From Pomacea canaliculata (taxonomy: Eukaryota > Mollusca > Gastropoda > Architaenioglossa > Ampullariidae): a DNA stretch of 64,000 nucleotides. Below the pieces are notes generated by a model. The model had not been told where the DNA came from. It worked only from the letters and a program-made list of their open reading frames with translations, and did not search any database. Below are positions 39,501-51,729 of this stretch, in pieces (the stretch's first letter is position 1; the number at the start of each line of letters is the position of its first letter). The position numbers and the translations under genes were made by a program. The stretch is taken from assembly GCF_003073045.1 (NCBI RefSeq), contig NC_037592.1, positions 18,309,844-18,373,843 on the forward strand. Direction: 5' to 3'.

Positions 39501-42500
39501 CTGATGTCTTGTGTAAGAATTTACCTTCTTTACCTTTTTTGATGAGAGGGGGAATAAAGAAGCGATGACCACGTGGCGGCATATGCACTTCAAAACGCTA
39601 CTTCCATTGTAATATTAATATGAAACATTTTAAAACCGAATGAACTTTTCATTGAAATATAATGAATTTATTGCTGTTGTCAGTTTTAAAAACTTCATTG
39701 CGCTGTTTCATAAATATTGATAGAAATATTGATAGAAGTAAATAAAATCCCATATTATACAATTGTTTGTGACGATGGTACAACAGTTAACAATAGTTGC
39801 CAACTAAAAGCAAACAAGAACAGAGTGCTCTACATTGTAGAGAATGTTACCGCTTATTATTCCGTTACTTTATTTTTCACAGGCAAAATTTGTGATATCA
39901 AAAGCGCTCCCAAATTCCCTAATATCGAAGTAACACGGTGGACAAAGAAGTGGCCGCAACAAGGCATCATCAGATGCAGGAGCGACACCACATGGCGAGG
40001 GAACACTCCACCACGAGCAACTTGTGTCGGCGACATTTGGTCCGTGAATGGTCAATGCCTGCCGAGATTTATATACAACGCTGTCCCAGTGGGTAAACTA
40101 GAGAATCTGCTAATAAGTTTTTAGGGAAGTCACTCTCTATAAGTCTCTACGTGAACAGTCTACCTCTCATTTATGTAATCAGTGACATTCGGTTACAAAT
40201 GAACACGTCGTCTGATTAGTGACTGTTCTGGGGGACATCATAATTAGAATATAGAAAATGATTTAATTTCCTAGGGACCATAGGGGAAGAGAACGTGGTT
40301 CACTGTGTCTAAGACACTGTAAGTGGTAAGTAAAATCAAATATCCAGTCCTCAGTACACTATCAATCTGTTGCTATGTCGCTTACCTACATTAGCGACAG
40401 TTAGCAACCCATGTGAACGTGGCTAACATGTATGTGCGTGAGGTGCATGACAGTGTGCGTGTGTGTGTGTTTCTCTTTTGGAAGTTACTTCCACCAAGAA
40501 CCAAGAAAACATAACATTAAATGGATACAGGCTACACAGAAGAGCTTTCTAGAGCTTTCGTGTCTGCAAATATTTACTTTGCCTTGCTTTGTTTGTGTGC
40601 TAGGGTCAGGTCTACACCTTGCCTAGAGTTGTCGTCGCCGGCCATCAAGTATCCGTTAAAGGGACACCGTTGACTAATACAGGGTATCATAATATCTTAG
40701 TACAATACTATATTTATATCATAGATTGCTTGCACTGACACTAAAAGTGAGTATAGTTTGTTTCGAAACACACTGTCCTTGTTACATCGATTTAACTCTA
40801 ATAGTTTGTTCCGCACTTTAAGCTACTAAACATGGAGATGATGAAAGACTACCCGAAGAAAGAAGTCCAAAATGTTTATATTAACCATTTCTTACAAAAT
40901 GACATCGTATTGCACTTGACATGGCGTTGGACTAGTCTTAAATCACCAAATAGCAAAGAGGTTTATCGTTGTTGTCATCGTGTTTACATCGTGTGAAACT
41001 ATTTTTTTAGTCTTGTGATATTTGTTAATATCTGCAAACAATCCATTCAAATTAATGTTAACATTTATGCATTTTTAATTGCAGTTTCAATTTGGTTTTT
41101 ACAAGAGAAAAAATGGAAGCAGTCACTTACTCATTTAATTTCAAAAAAGAAAAAAGTGAGAAAATCCACATCGACGAGAGTACTAGGAAAATGTCTTTTG
41201 GACAAGTTCCTTTGGTAGTTGGCCGACCCTTTATCATCAGGTTAAAAATAGCAAAAGACAACGAAATTGATGTGAGTTAACTGTTTTTTTTCCTGAGAGC
41301 ATGTTCACCTAGCATTGTGAATTACTTGATACTATGTAATACGCTATTTTAATAATTTAGTAATAATAGCCATCATCGTCAACGTTTTAACCATAATCGT
41401 AATATTAAGCTCATTTATCAATACAATAATATTAAGAGCTAGAAACAAATCCCACAAAGAAATCAGAGTCAATACAAGCACGAGACAGAAGGACAAATGT
41501 CACGCTTGGCTGCGTAAACATTTATGTGTTGGACTATTCGGACACGTATCGCAACAGGCAGAAATAGTAGTTATAGTGAGCACAGCTCATGATGACCAGG
41601 GCAAATGAACATGCATGTCTAAATGGCAAGGGAAACAAGAAGACAGCAAGACACAATGTTGTTCATTGTTTGCACGCACATAGACTACTGGTACAGATGG
41701 AGTCCATTGCTAGGGTGCACACCTAAAAATAAGAAAGTGAATTTATATAGCGCTGTATTCAACCATCAAAGGAAAAAGAATGACAGATGGAAGAGAGCAG
41801 TCATCCATCAGCAGGTACATGATCAACCCGCTAGAAACACGTGTAGCACTTGTTCTTCGCTACCTCTCTCTTAGGTTACCTATCAACATATTTAACATCA
41901 AAAATAGAAAGGTATAACTGTATTTGGTAAGATTTATATCAATGTCAGATCATTTTATAGGCTCTCGTTGAAGACCAAGACAGTCTGCTGGCCATCATGA
42001 CATCCTCGCCACTAACGGGCCCGCAGGGTATTACTGGCTTTGGTGTGACAGGAGACGTAGCTGCCAGCGTGATTGATCTACAGAACGACCTCGAATATAA
42101 AAATTGTGAGTGTTCATTATAAATAATCTGTGGTTATATTTCTGAAGCAGCAGTCGGGGCTGAAAACTAATGACACAGACTATTAAAGAGGATGTCTGGA
42201 GAATACCTATGCCTGATTCTGAACACTGAACAAAACATTGTTTATGCTCGATTTTTGAAAGGAAAACACTCGAATAATTCTTACTCATACATAAACAATA
42301 TGGTGAATATAATTTGTTACATTTGCGTCTGCTTCTAATCATTACTAAAAAAAAATCTGGCTGTCATAAAAGTCCTTAAATAAAAAGATTTAAACTTTGT
42401 AGTATATATTTCAGCGCTACACTTCATACACTTTTAAAATCAACTGATAGAAAATAACCTATGTAGCTGACATTATAAAAGCAAAAGAAGCAAAACCAGA

Positions 42501-45500
42501 GAGAGAGAGAGAGAGTAAGGAAGTTGAAAAAGTCGTTGAAAAGTTATTTTTTTAAAATTTGTTTTAATGCGCTAAGGTTTGTCACTTCTTCTTTCAAAAG
42601 GGTCTTTTCCGAAACTCTTAGGACGGTTACCCGCGTGTAACTCTGCTCCCCTTATTCCGAATGGCAGAGCAACTCTGAGAAATAAAGTCTATCCGTTGGC
42701 CGAAGTTACATGCAACGAAAACTTTGTGTGGAGTACGGAAGGACCTTCAGTCGTGACTTGCGACAGGTTCTTAGGTTGGCAAGTCAACGGCACTTGCAAT
42801 CAAGCTGTTTGGTCAAACAAGCTAGCGCCTGTAAGTAGTAGTAGTGGTGCTTTTTCACACTTAAAAAAAGTAGATATAGGAGAAGGGTCTAACAGTATTT
42901 GTTTACTGCAAATGCTCAAAACATCTTAATATGAAAGAAACATAGAAACACGTTTGGAATAGTTCTGTGTGGTTTGAGCGATTGTCTTGAATGTGCTTTA
43001 AACAAGACCTGCTGTTACCATGTCTTCATGATCCCTGTTCATTTGAGCAATTTGATAAATTTATTTTGTTTCAATTCTAGTTTCCTATGAAAACATCTTT
43101 CCTAAACCTGTTCTATTGATTCTGACATATCTATTTACTAATACCGCAAGATGTTTGTGTGCAGGCCCCCGACACTTACCCCCTGCCTTTGGTGATGAGA
43201 ATTGGACATGAAATTTGCATCTCAGCCAAAGTTGGAACGAGCAGATTGTAAAGCATTCAGATGTCTCCCATAAGCACCAGTCTAAAAGAGAGCTGAATAA
43301 ATTCACGTTATATTAATTCTCTTAACAGTCTAAAAAGAAATTAGAATAACTCGTGTAATATCATTTCTTTCATCCTACAGACTAAACACATTTTTAAGGC
43401 ACAAATGCAGCCACAATGGGGTAATATGATCTTTATAAGAATTACAACACTAAGGCAAGGGTATTTGAATAAATCCTAACATTTTTCAAGCAAAAACCGT
43501 TTTCTCTTCTTTTTCAGCCTAGAGATACTATTTAGAAAAGACAATGAGGTCTTATTTTCCTTAAAAATCCGTTTTAAAGAGAACATCGAAGGTACACAAA
43601 TTACTGGCGGCAAGTATCGTCAGAGTCAACAATATTCGACAGATTGGTCTATCCCCCAGAATGGAATTATATTTATAAAAGTCAAAGTAACCACCGAAAG
43701 AGAGCTTGAGGTATTTTAAAAGGATTTATGCTTATTTTTAAATATCTATTTTTATACAGCTGCGTCTTAATCTTTACTAAACGACAATACCATTTATTTT
43801 TATACATTATTTATCTAGTATTTGGGCTATTTCTTAAAAACATATTGATCACTTTGAATAAGATGGTGTTTATATTTTTCAGTTCCAGCTGAATTCTCCT
43901 CACAAGTATAAATTTAATATGGATTCAAGTGTCAAATACATTAACAACCTTGCTGATTTGGAGGGTATCCTAAAGATCGATCTTGCCTGCCATCTACATC
44001 TCCAAACATTCTGCACCAAGGACCTTGTTCCGTCTGTTAATCACGGGAGTCTGCTTTGGGTGCCATCACAAGTCTCAGCCCAAGCACTTACCATCAAAGT
44101 CACCTGCGAGAACAACTTCACTGTAGTTGAAGACACAGAAGGCGTCTGTGACCTCAAGGTTGGCTGGCAGGTTACGGGGCAATGTAGACCCCGCGAAAAC
44201 CTTGTTGGGGAGGTAAGAGAGACTGCTGATATGGTACCAACAAAGGTAGTACATTTCATTTGGTTTTTAAAGACAGCCACAACAAACAATTTTTTACTAC
44301 ACTCTGCATTCATTCAGTACTCGACCCCCACATTCAACTCACTAGCGATGTGCTCCACCAGTCCAAATGTTTGTGTTTCCTCTTTTAATAACAAAATTTT
44401 ACTTTGGGACTTTGTAATTTGAATTAAGGTGTGGTATTGGGTATTTCTTCCTGCACCATTCTATTTTTAAACAATAATTGATTCACCCTCTATCCTCCCC
44501 AAAGTCGGTTATGGACATGAACCTACCAAGATAAAGAAATTGTCAATTGTTCCATCAGTCCTAATAATGGTTGCGGGCTCTCCTTGCAGATGGTAAAAGT
44601 ACAACTAAGTTTTTCAAATGGTACATTATTTTTCATGAATCAAAAGCCGATTCATTTCGGTTTACCTTTCTTATGCCACTACATTAACCTGTCTTACAGG
44701 AGTTAAGTTTGACAAACTGACAACCAAAAGCAACTGTTTTTCAGCTGATGCAACCGGATTTTGGATTTAAAATTGTACCCTTGCCTAGGTTAGGACAGAA
44801 AATCTGTTTAACCTTCGACACTGAAGTTGTTAAAAGGTAAGTCTATCTATAAACAAGCCTTGTACATGTTATCAGCCCCTGCTTGGGAGCATTAGTTGCA
44901 CAGCACTTCAAGAGGAGCAATCCCTCATAGCAAACGAAAAAGATTGATGAAAACCACTGAACTTGTGCGGTAGATTTTTAAAAAAAATCTGAGATCACTA
45001 TACAGTTGTGCAAGTACTGGTCCAGCCCAAATACTTATCTGAACATCATTGAAACAAGTTCTTCTTTCATAGGCTACGTAGCCATCGAAATTGCGTTTTC
45101 AAAGGTTGGTCACAGAGTGAAAATAGCTTAGAGGGTTATATAAGACAGAGGCATTGTGTATTTCTATTGTATCTCGCAATACAATCTTCTTTTTGCAGTA
45201 AGAGGTCTCGTATAAAAATGAGGACAGAGAACGGAGAGGTCGCCTATGCTTTTATGTATGACACTTCCTCTTCCACCTGGACCTCTCAGGTCATGGAGGG
45301 TACTAGTGTCAACAGCATGGCAAGATGCAATCTCATATACTTCGAGGAGAAAGAGGAGTTTTCCATCAATCTGACTATGATCCAGAACAATATGATCGTT
45401 GTCAGTATTTAAGTCTATATTTCCATGTTCATCATGACACCTGGTCTGTCTAATAAGTTTCTATTAAAATATCAGATGTGTTTTTTTATTGAGGCAATCT

Positions 45501-47719
45501 AAAGTTTTCGCTGTCATCTGACTTTCATCTTCTTTGAATAACTGTTGTATTAGAAAGTTTTAAATCTTTCTAATCAACTGTGTTATTTGCAAAAACTTCT
45601 CGACGCTAGAACAGAAGTATCAAAAGTATCTTAAACCCTTTTGCCGATATTGTCACAAATAATCAAAACAAGCCAAAAAGATGTGAAACTATCGTACGTA
45701 AAGTATTTAAAAGAACATGTTTGTAAATATTTTTAGTGTACGTGTTTACTATCGAACACGTGGGTGTATGTGTTTGATCCTGGCTCCAGATGACTGCGGG
45801 GGAAAGCGCTGACAACTGTACCAGCACTTCCCTTACTTCAATAAACGATCTCCGGTTCATTAACAGCGAATTTCCACTACGATCTATCAACATGGAGTGC
45901 GAAGCATTGGAAGAATTACAGAAAAAAATCCTCTGCTCAAAGCTGAATGCACCAATCTGGAAACAAGCGATCACGATCTGGAATTTTTTGGGGGATAGTG
46001 CTGAAGCAGCTATAGTATGTCAACCGGGTTTTGTCTGGAGTGGATCTCACCGGCCAATGGCTGTTTGTGACGGATGGATTGGCTGGAATTCGGATGGGGA
46101 CTGTATACCAAAGAGATGGAACTCGTTTGATATGTCGGTTCGTAAATCTCCACATGCACAAACTACTGAAAACACACCATTAACAGAAGACATTTTCATT
46201 AAATTTCTTTGGAAAGATAGAAAATCCACCGTTTTGATAATTATAAATTGCTAAGTCGTACATAAAAAAACACAAAGTTAGAAATACACAAATCTAGTTA
46301 AAAACCCGTGTGAAAACTAGAGTGGAAAATGTTTTCGTTGCCAAATGTAATACCATCATTAACAAAAATCAGTCTTTATCAAAGCTGCACACGCACACAC
46401 ACAGAGTCTCTCAAAGAGAACACATTCCCTCCTTTATAAAAGCTACAACGCATACACATACACACGGGGGTCACATTCCCTCCCTTCCCCCTCTCCGTCT
46501 CACTTTTATCCTCTTATTCTAATTGTGCAGGAGTACCCAGAGGGTGTACCTTTGAGAAGAATGAAAAATGGCCAAGTTATCTGCTTTAATATCCCCGTGA
46601 CAACCACATCCACGTAAAGTTGAACAAGTTTTATCTTGTAAACATCAGCATAGGTTGCATACATCACTGCAGGTTTCTTCTTCACTGAAATATCATGCTT
46701 TATTTTTCCATTGCCATCAATTCACTTGGTCTAGACAGTGAGCACAAGCCATGCTGTTGACATTCACACTATCGTCTCCATGGTCAATTATTGTATATAG
46801 TTACTAAAATATAAGCAACACATCTTTCTGCCTTTGTGACATTACGTCTGTAACAATTTACGACTGTATTGTCTGTCCATCGATCTATCTGTCTATTGAT
46901 TACTCACTGACCTGCCAAACCTCATGTGATCTTCATCTGTGTAGTTACTGCAATGTACTTTCACCTTGCAGTGCACGTGCTCTTGTGTGTGTGTACTTGC
47001 AGGCCTACCATCACCATCAACACCTACTCAGATATCCTAATGAACATCACAGTCGACTCGTGGCAAAACAAACTTTCAAGGAAAGGAGAGTTAGCAAGAC
47101 AGACGAGTAACGGGGAAGGCATTCCCATCACACTGACAGCATTAGACAGTTTCCATGTCGTGGCAAGTTGAGGGCTTGGGGTCGGCGACTGAGATAACGT
47201 TTTGTTGTTTAGCTTATCAGACGGTCGTTTTTTTCTTTTGCACCCTCACATTAGACTTTAGACACACACACACGGAAAACCAACGGAAACAAATATTATG
47301 ACAGACAGGCGTGTGGACAGGAAAGCAGAATAAAATGAAAAGAAAGACAGTAAGGTAGCATGGAAAAAAATGAAGAAACACATAAAGAGAAGATACATTT
47401 TACAATTAGTACATCAAATTGTTAGCAGCTCTCATGACTTTCAGTAGGGTAATAGTAGGGTAAAGTAGGGTAATGGGCTTTACACAAACTTGTTTTTATG
47501 GAATTTGGAGATTCGAACGCTGGTACAAACTGGCCATGAACCTAAAGTATAGGAAATGAAATGTTAGATGAATGATCTCTGTGCTTGTTTATTCAGGTCA
47601 AACTGGGAGAAGAATTCTTCGTCGTCAAGAGTCAAAGGGAACTATTATATTTTGTTAGATTCCTCAAGACCAACTTCAACCTTTTTGACGTGAACGTGGT
47701 GTGCGAACAGCAAAGCTAA
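36599..47719 (+). CDS. Secreted protein of five sushi (CCP) domains alternating with five galectin-like domains
   Basis: Nineteen exons: 36599-36696 (signal peptide, hydrophobic core GVVLLLCASS), 37264-37468, 38470-38558, 38846-39068, 39401-39512, 39883-40088, 40604-40683, 41085-41271, 41961-42105, 42601-42830, 43165-43247, 43518-43710, 43883-44212, 44745-44836, 45199-45400, 45790-46137, 46531-46613, 47003-47159, 47597-47719. All junctions are GT-AG with agreeing phases except the end of exon 3, which needs a GC donor or a one-base error. The product is about 1,061 residues. The order is CCP, galectin-like, repeated five times. Each CCP has four Cys and a Trp before the last. Each galectin-like unit has a conserved beta-strand pattern, but the H-x-N-x-R sugar-binding box of true galectins is not visible. 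No membrane segment is seen. A carbohydrate- or complement-like recognition role is inference; I know no named protein with this architecture. Confidence 0.85.
37264..37468 (+). other. Sushi domain 1
   Basis: NCGDP opens the domain, followed by KIVCMENFF, SAICNENNRWE and TKCVQ: four cysteines with the Trp before the last, as in complement control protein modules. It follows the signal peptide directly. Confidence 0.8.
37978..38205 (+). mobile_element. MITE, 220 bp, TTAA target site, in an intron
   Basis: The body at 37982-38201 begins GGTGACCAGACGT and ends ACGTCTGGTCACC, flanked on both sides by TTAA (37978-37981 and 38202-38205). Internal AAGCGGGAC repeats are present. A TTAA duplication with G-starting termini suits Kolobok or piggyBac-type elements. 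It has no coding capacity and lies between exons 2 and 3 of the sushi/galectin-like gene. Confidence 0.8.
38470..39512 (+). other. Galectin-like domain 1
   Basis: Exons 38470-38558, 38846-39068 and 39401-39512. Strand-like segments are FPLAGSGRVAFCADV, FTITVSDTAEATFIVIRAVF, FPFTVDKKAHIKLVP and IFVNGTKLMSYDSPTPLA. The last two match the 'pF..g..f.i.i' and 'f.v.vNg..l..f..r.p' signatures of galectins. The usual HFNPR and WGxEE boxes are not present. Confidence 0.65.
39883..42105 (+). other. Sushi domain 2 and galectin-like domain 2
   Basis: Exon 39883-40088 carries CCP 2 (KICDI, GIIRCRSD, RATCVGDIWSVNGQCLP). Exons 40604-40683, 41085-41271 and 41961-42105 carry galectin-like 2 (VYTLPRVVVAGHQVSVKG, then YSFNFKKEKSEKIHID, VVGRPFIIRLKIAKDNEID, GITGFGVTGDV). 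The closing GFGVTGDV is very like the last strand of galectins (l.i.Gdv). Confidence 0.7.
42601..44212 (+). other. Sushi 3, galectin-like 3 and sushi 4
   Basis: Exon 42601-42830 is CCP 3 (ACNSAPLIPNGRATL, EVTCNENF, VVTCDRFLGWQVNGTCN). Exons 43165-43247 and 43518-43710 and the first part of 43883-44212 are galectin-like 3 (LPLVMRIGHEICISAKVG, FSLKIRFKEN, a Trp at TDWSIP, FQLNSPHKYKF). The same last exon runs without an intron into CCP 4 (TFCTKD, IKVTCENNF, GVCDLKVGWQVTGQCRP). Confidence 0.7.
44745..47719 (+). other. Galectin-like 4, sushi 5 and galectin-like 5
   Basis: Galectin-like 4 lies in 44745-44836, 45199-45400 and the start of 45790-46137 (VPLPRLGQKICLTFD, FEEKEEFSINLTM). CCP 5 is fused in that last exon (LCSKL, AIVCQPGFVW, AVCDGWIGWNSDGDCIP). 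Galectin-like 5 is in 46531-46613, 47003-47159 and 47597-47719 (LRRMKNGQVICFNIP, TITINTYSDILMNITVDSW, LTALDSFHVVKLGEEF), ending VNVVCEQQS and a stop. Confidence 0.7.
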
Positions 47720-47941
47720 AGAGTTTTTAAATGAACAATGTTATCTTTACTGTATCGTTTTGCTAGATATTATTTTATAAGATTCTTAAACGCATTAACC
47801 CAAATTGTATTGTTAAATGAAGACAAACTGACGTTGGAAAATTAATTAAAATAAGGCAGTAACTAAATAGATTGTGTTCATGTTTATTTAAATTCCTGTT
47901 AAATTTTCTTGTCATATTTTGAAATTATATCGCCGATGTAG

Positions 47942-47949
47942 CATAATAA
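47942..47949 (+). terminator. Candidate polyadenylation signal of the sushi/galectin-like gene
   Basis: AATAAA at about 47944, 225 bases after the stop codon, in AT-rich sequence just left of the large transposon. Confidence 0.5.
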
Positions 47950-48267
47950 ACTGAAGTTGACACGTAACTCCTTGCGTTTATTGTTCGCAAATGATATGCA
48001 TTCCTGCTTAGTTTGAAATTGTTGAATCTTTCTTACAATAGCTGCTATAAAATCATTCCTTTGAAAGTTCCTTAAAGTTTTAATACGTCGAGGTTTTAAT
48101 GCAACATTTATTTGACATCGACGAGGAGGGACAGTTTAAGTGCCGCTGTATAAACACGAACATATCTTAAAACAGGGCTTCTGATTAAGCAGAAAATTGC
48201 GTACAGTACGCATTAAAAGTTCGGAGGACCCCTTCAATTTTCATCAATGGGGTCCCAGGGGACCCCT

Positions 48268-48633
48268 TCAAATTTGGGCGAAGAACAGATGCAAAATTGG
48301 GTAAGTGTAGTGTCTGACATCGTAGACCAACCTATTCATGTCGTCTGCTGCAAGGCGAGAGTAGCTTCCCTTGCACTGAGTTTGTTTTCCCTTACCAAGA
48401 AGAGCTCCATTAAAGGCCGATATCTTCCCACCGGGGGGATGAGGGGTATCGTCCGTGCGAGGGAAGGTAGGAGTACACGAGGTGCGGACTGCCATCGGCC
48501 AGTCGTCTTCAATTACTACCCGGACAAAAGGCGGGGTGGACATCACAGGCACTGCCGACTAGCATGGCAATAAATCGTCTCCCTCACCCAGTACTTGCGG
48601 TAGGGTCTGAGCGTTGATGCGAAACGACTTCTG
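48268..48633 (-). pseudogene. Unrecognised minus-strand reading frame in the outer element
   Basis: The open frame 48268-48552 gives 94 residues, with the segments VRVVIEDDWPMAVRTS and DDTPHPPGGKI. The same frame extends upstream to an ATG near 48633 with a single in-frame stop (FRINAQTLPQVLGEGDD before it). No family was recognised. It may be a remnant of element-encoded protein or chance. Confidence 0.3.
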
Positions 48634-49499
48634 TCTGAACATTCTGTCGGGGTTAGGACCAGGGATGGGCAAGCTACTTTTAATTTGTAGCCGGCTACGC
48701 TACAGCTACTTTTTTTCAAAACGTAGCCAGCTACACTTCAGCTACAATTTTCCAAAACGTAGCCAGCTACTTTGGGCTACTTTTAAAATGTAGCCAGCTT
48801 CTTTTGGCTACTTTTAAAAGCGTGACGTTATAACAAGTTAGCTGTAGCCAGCTGGCTGTAGCAACATACACAAACATCAAACATACACACAAAACACTAT
48901 TACTTGGTAACACAAGAACTGGTTTTTATATACATTGACCTTTATTCTGATCTGAGACCACCAAAAACTCCATATTAACAACAACCCTAGCAGCATCGGA
49001 AACCATAAGCTCAAGGGGTCCACCAAGTTTGTCTTGATCCGACTGTGATACAGGGGGTCAATCTATCGCAATGCTTGACTCGTGGGGCATGGCGCTGCTG
49101 CGCACATAAGCCAAGCTCACGCTCGCCGAGGCGAAACCAGAGTGCGGGAGATCAACCCACATATAGGGTCGTGACCCTAACAATGGCAATGACCTTTTTG
49201 CCATGGCGTGCTACATACGACCGGCCGCCATTTTCAAATTTGTGAGTCTATACTTTTCCCAACAGAAAAGCTTCTCAAGCGGTCCAATTTCTATACTGAT
49301 ACATGTGTTCGACGCTTCGATAACAGTACGTATAATTTTTATACTCTATATTAACATAGTTATTGAGATTTTAACTACAGAAATGTCCAAATTTAATGCA
49401 GAATATCATTCTAACAGAAGAAAGATTAAGAGTACACATTAACGCAATAAATGCACAAGTTTTCCAGACAGAGGTAGAATTCGTGCTCAGCAGTTCTGA

Positions 49500-51210
49500 A
49501 CGCTTGTATTTGATAATTCTTTAGCCGTTAGCAATGGAGAGAATTTGGAGCTGTCAGAATTTCCTCAATTGCGATTACGAAAGTGGAACGTAACAGAGCT
49601 TCGGCAGTTCCGTCTGTTTACTGGTACCATAGCGTTAAAATGCCAGGTTTTCTTCGGGCAGTATAATATTTTTTTCTCTTATTTATTGTGGTTTGTTTTT
49701 TTTGTCTTGCAAGTCCTGGCTGTGTGTGAACTATGCTGATTATTAGGCTCATAACCTTTCATGTTTATTTGTTCAAGAAGCAGTGTTTGTATGGTAAAGG
49801 ATTTTTGGTGTAAAATGTACTTGCTTTGTCACATATTGCTGATAATGTTGACAGATTTGGTCCTTTGGACTCTTAACTCTGCCTCTCAATTTTATAACTT
49901 TTTAGGCTAGCTTAAACGACTTTTTCAAACACCAAACTTTCCACTGCAGCAGCTAATTAAGAATATTGTCAAAGAGCAGCATAAGGATTGTGTTCCCAGT
50001 GGTGAACCAAAAAAAAAAACTTATATAGATAGCCCATTGACAACTGATTGTGACTGGAAGTATCATTTCAGACAACTTTAATGGTCTTTTTCAACAACAA
50101 ATCATAATAACTGCATAATGGTCAATAATTTATTTTACTGTTATTCTAGATAGCTGGCTGCTGGCATTTTAAGATGAAAGTGGTCACAGGGTGTGCAACT
50201 TCCCACTACAATCTATTGAACCAGATGCAAGCTTCATTAATTAGAGCTATAAAGCTGATTCCTCATGTCCTATGCTTCCAGTTCTCCTGCACAAGTCATT
50301 AAGTAAGTGCAATTTACTTTTTGATTCATAATATTCATAATCCTTGTGCAGAAAGAAAATTTATGAAGCATGTGACCATTAATGGTCAAAATGACTTCTA
50401 TGTTATTGTGTGCTGCAGATTTAAGGAAGGAGAAAAAGATAATACCTGAACTGTTTGAACACAGTCATTACACCACAGATAGTGTAGCTTTTGTTGTGAT
50501 GCTTGCACTATAAGAGTGTGTTATTATTATACTTTTGATCTTGATTTGTGAAATCTTATTTGCCTTCTATATTTATTTCCATGCAGGTAACTACCAAGAA
50601 TCTAGCTGAATCTGCAAGGGACAAAAAATGTCGGAGGTGGAGAGTGATGACAAAATGCTCCCACTCAACCAAAAAGGATACGGATAACTCCGATTAGATT
50701 TCGGTCTGTTTTCATTTCCTCTGCTTAATTTTAGGGATTTTTTTTGGTGGACATCATGTAGGACACAAGGCTGTGTCCTCTTTCTGGTAAATAGCATACA
50801 GTGATAAACAAGTTTTGTACAATAACAATAAAATGTTCTTTAAAAAATTTTAACAACCTATCAGCAGCTGACAGTTTTAAATGTACTAAGCTGAAAAAAG
50901 TTTATGCAAATGTATTCATTTGACACAGGGATGCACAGCTAACAGCGAAGGAGAGAAGGATGCCGAGGAATTCACTATATGCTGACCATTCAGTTATGCA
51001 GCAATGTCCACCACCATTGCCATACTCTTTGCCACTAGTGGTTGGCACCATCTCAAGGGTGTCCCCAAGTAGCAGCTTTCAAAAAGGACTGTTTCACCTT
51101 TGCCTTCACACCCCCAGCGCCTTCCGATTCCATTGTCTGGTTTTCAGCCTGCCAGCATAAAGACCCATAACCCTTGGAAGGTAATTTAAAGCCATTTTAT
51201 TTATAATCAT
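49500..51210 (+). other. Left internal region of the hAT: unassigned fragments
   Basis: Short reading frames have splice-like ends. One at 49545-49650 (LSEFPQLRLRKWNVTELRQF) faintly resembles a SAP-type helix pair, and another lies at 50588-50700. Nothing is long enough to name. These may be captured host exons, remnants of another element, or chance. Confidence 0.25.
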
Positions 51211-51370
51211 TTAGCTTTTTTTCTTCTTACCTTGGCCAAGAGTGGTTGGTTGGTTGTTTAGATGGGAAAGTGCTTCCACCCGAGGGCGATTTCGCACTGT
51301 GTGGGAGAGGGAAAGGAGGTAGAGGGTAGAGATGGAAGAGGGTGAGGGAAATGGAGGGTGAGAGAAACAG

Positions 51371-51406
<36 letters not shown>
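51371..51406 (+). repeat. Poly-A tract of 36
   Basis: An uninterrupted run of 36 A inside the hAT, between GA-rich flanks. A second run of about 17 A lies near 51627. They could be retroposon tails, but the upstream sequence was not identified. Confidence 0.95.
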
Positions 51407-51409
<3 letters not shown>

Positions 51410-51729
51410 GAGAAGGAAGGGAGAGAAGATGCCGACCACGTAGCCAGCAAGCTCAGGTTATATGAACCAAGTTAAATTGGCATAGGATGGTCCAGAGGTC
51501 TGCCAGGGTCGCAGAGGTGGTGCAGCGTCACAGAGTTGTTGCCATAAGTCTACTACTTAGGCTATCTAGTACACAAACGAATCATCCAATCACTCTGTCA
51601 AAACAATGGGCTGAGCCCCAGTTCCAAAAAAAAAAAAAAAAAACCAGGTAGGTAGCCTAACCCTATACAAACATGTTACGAAACACTAACTCAAAGTGAC
51701 CCTCATTACGCTTAGCCTAACCTATTTAA

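Noticed and set aside
51211-51450. Phe-rich minus-strand frame that looks like a membrane protein
   Set aside because: The hydrophobic stretch is only the complement of the 36-base poly-A tract.
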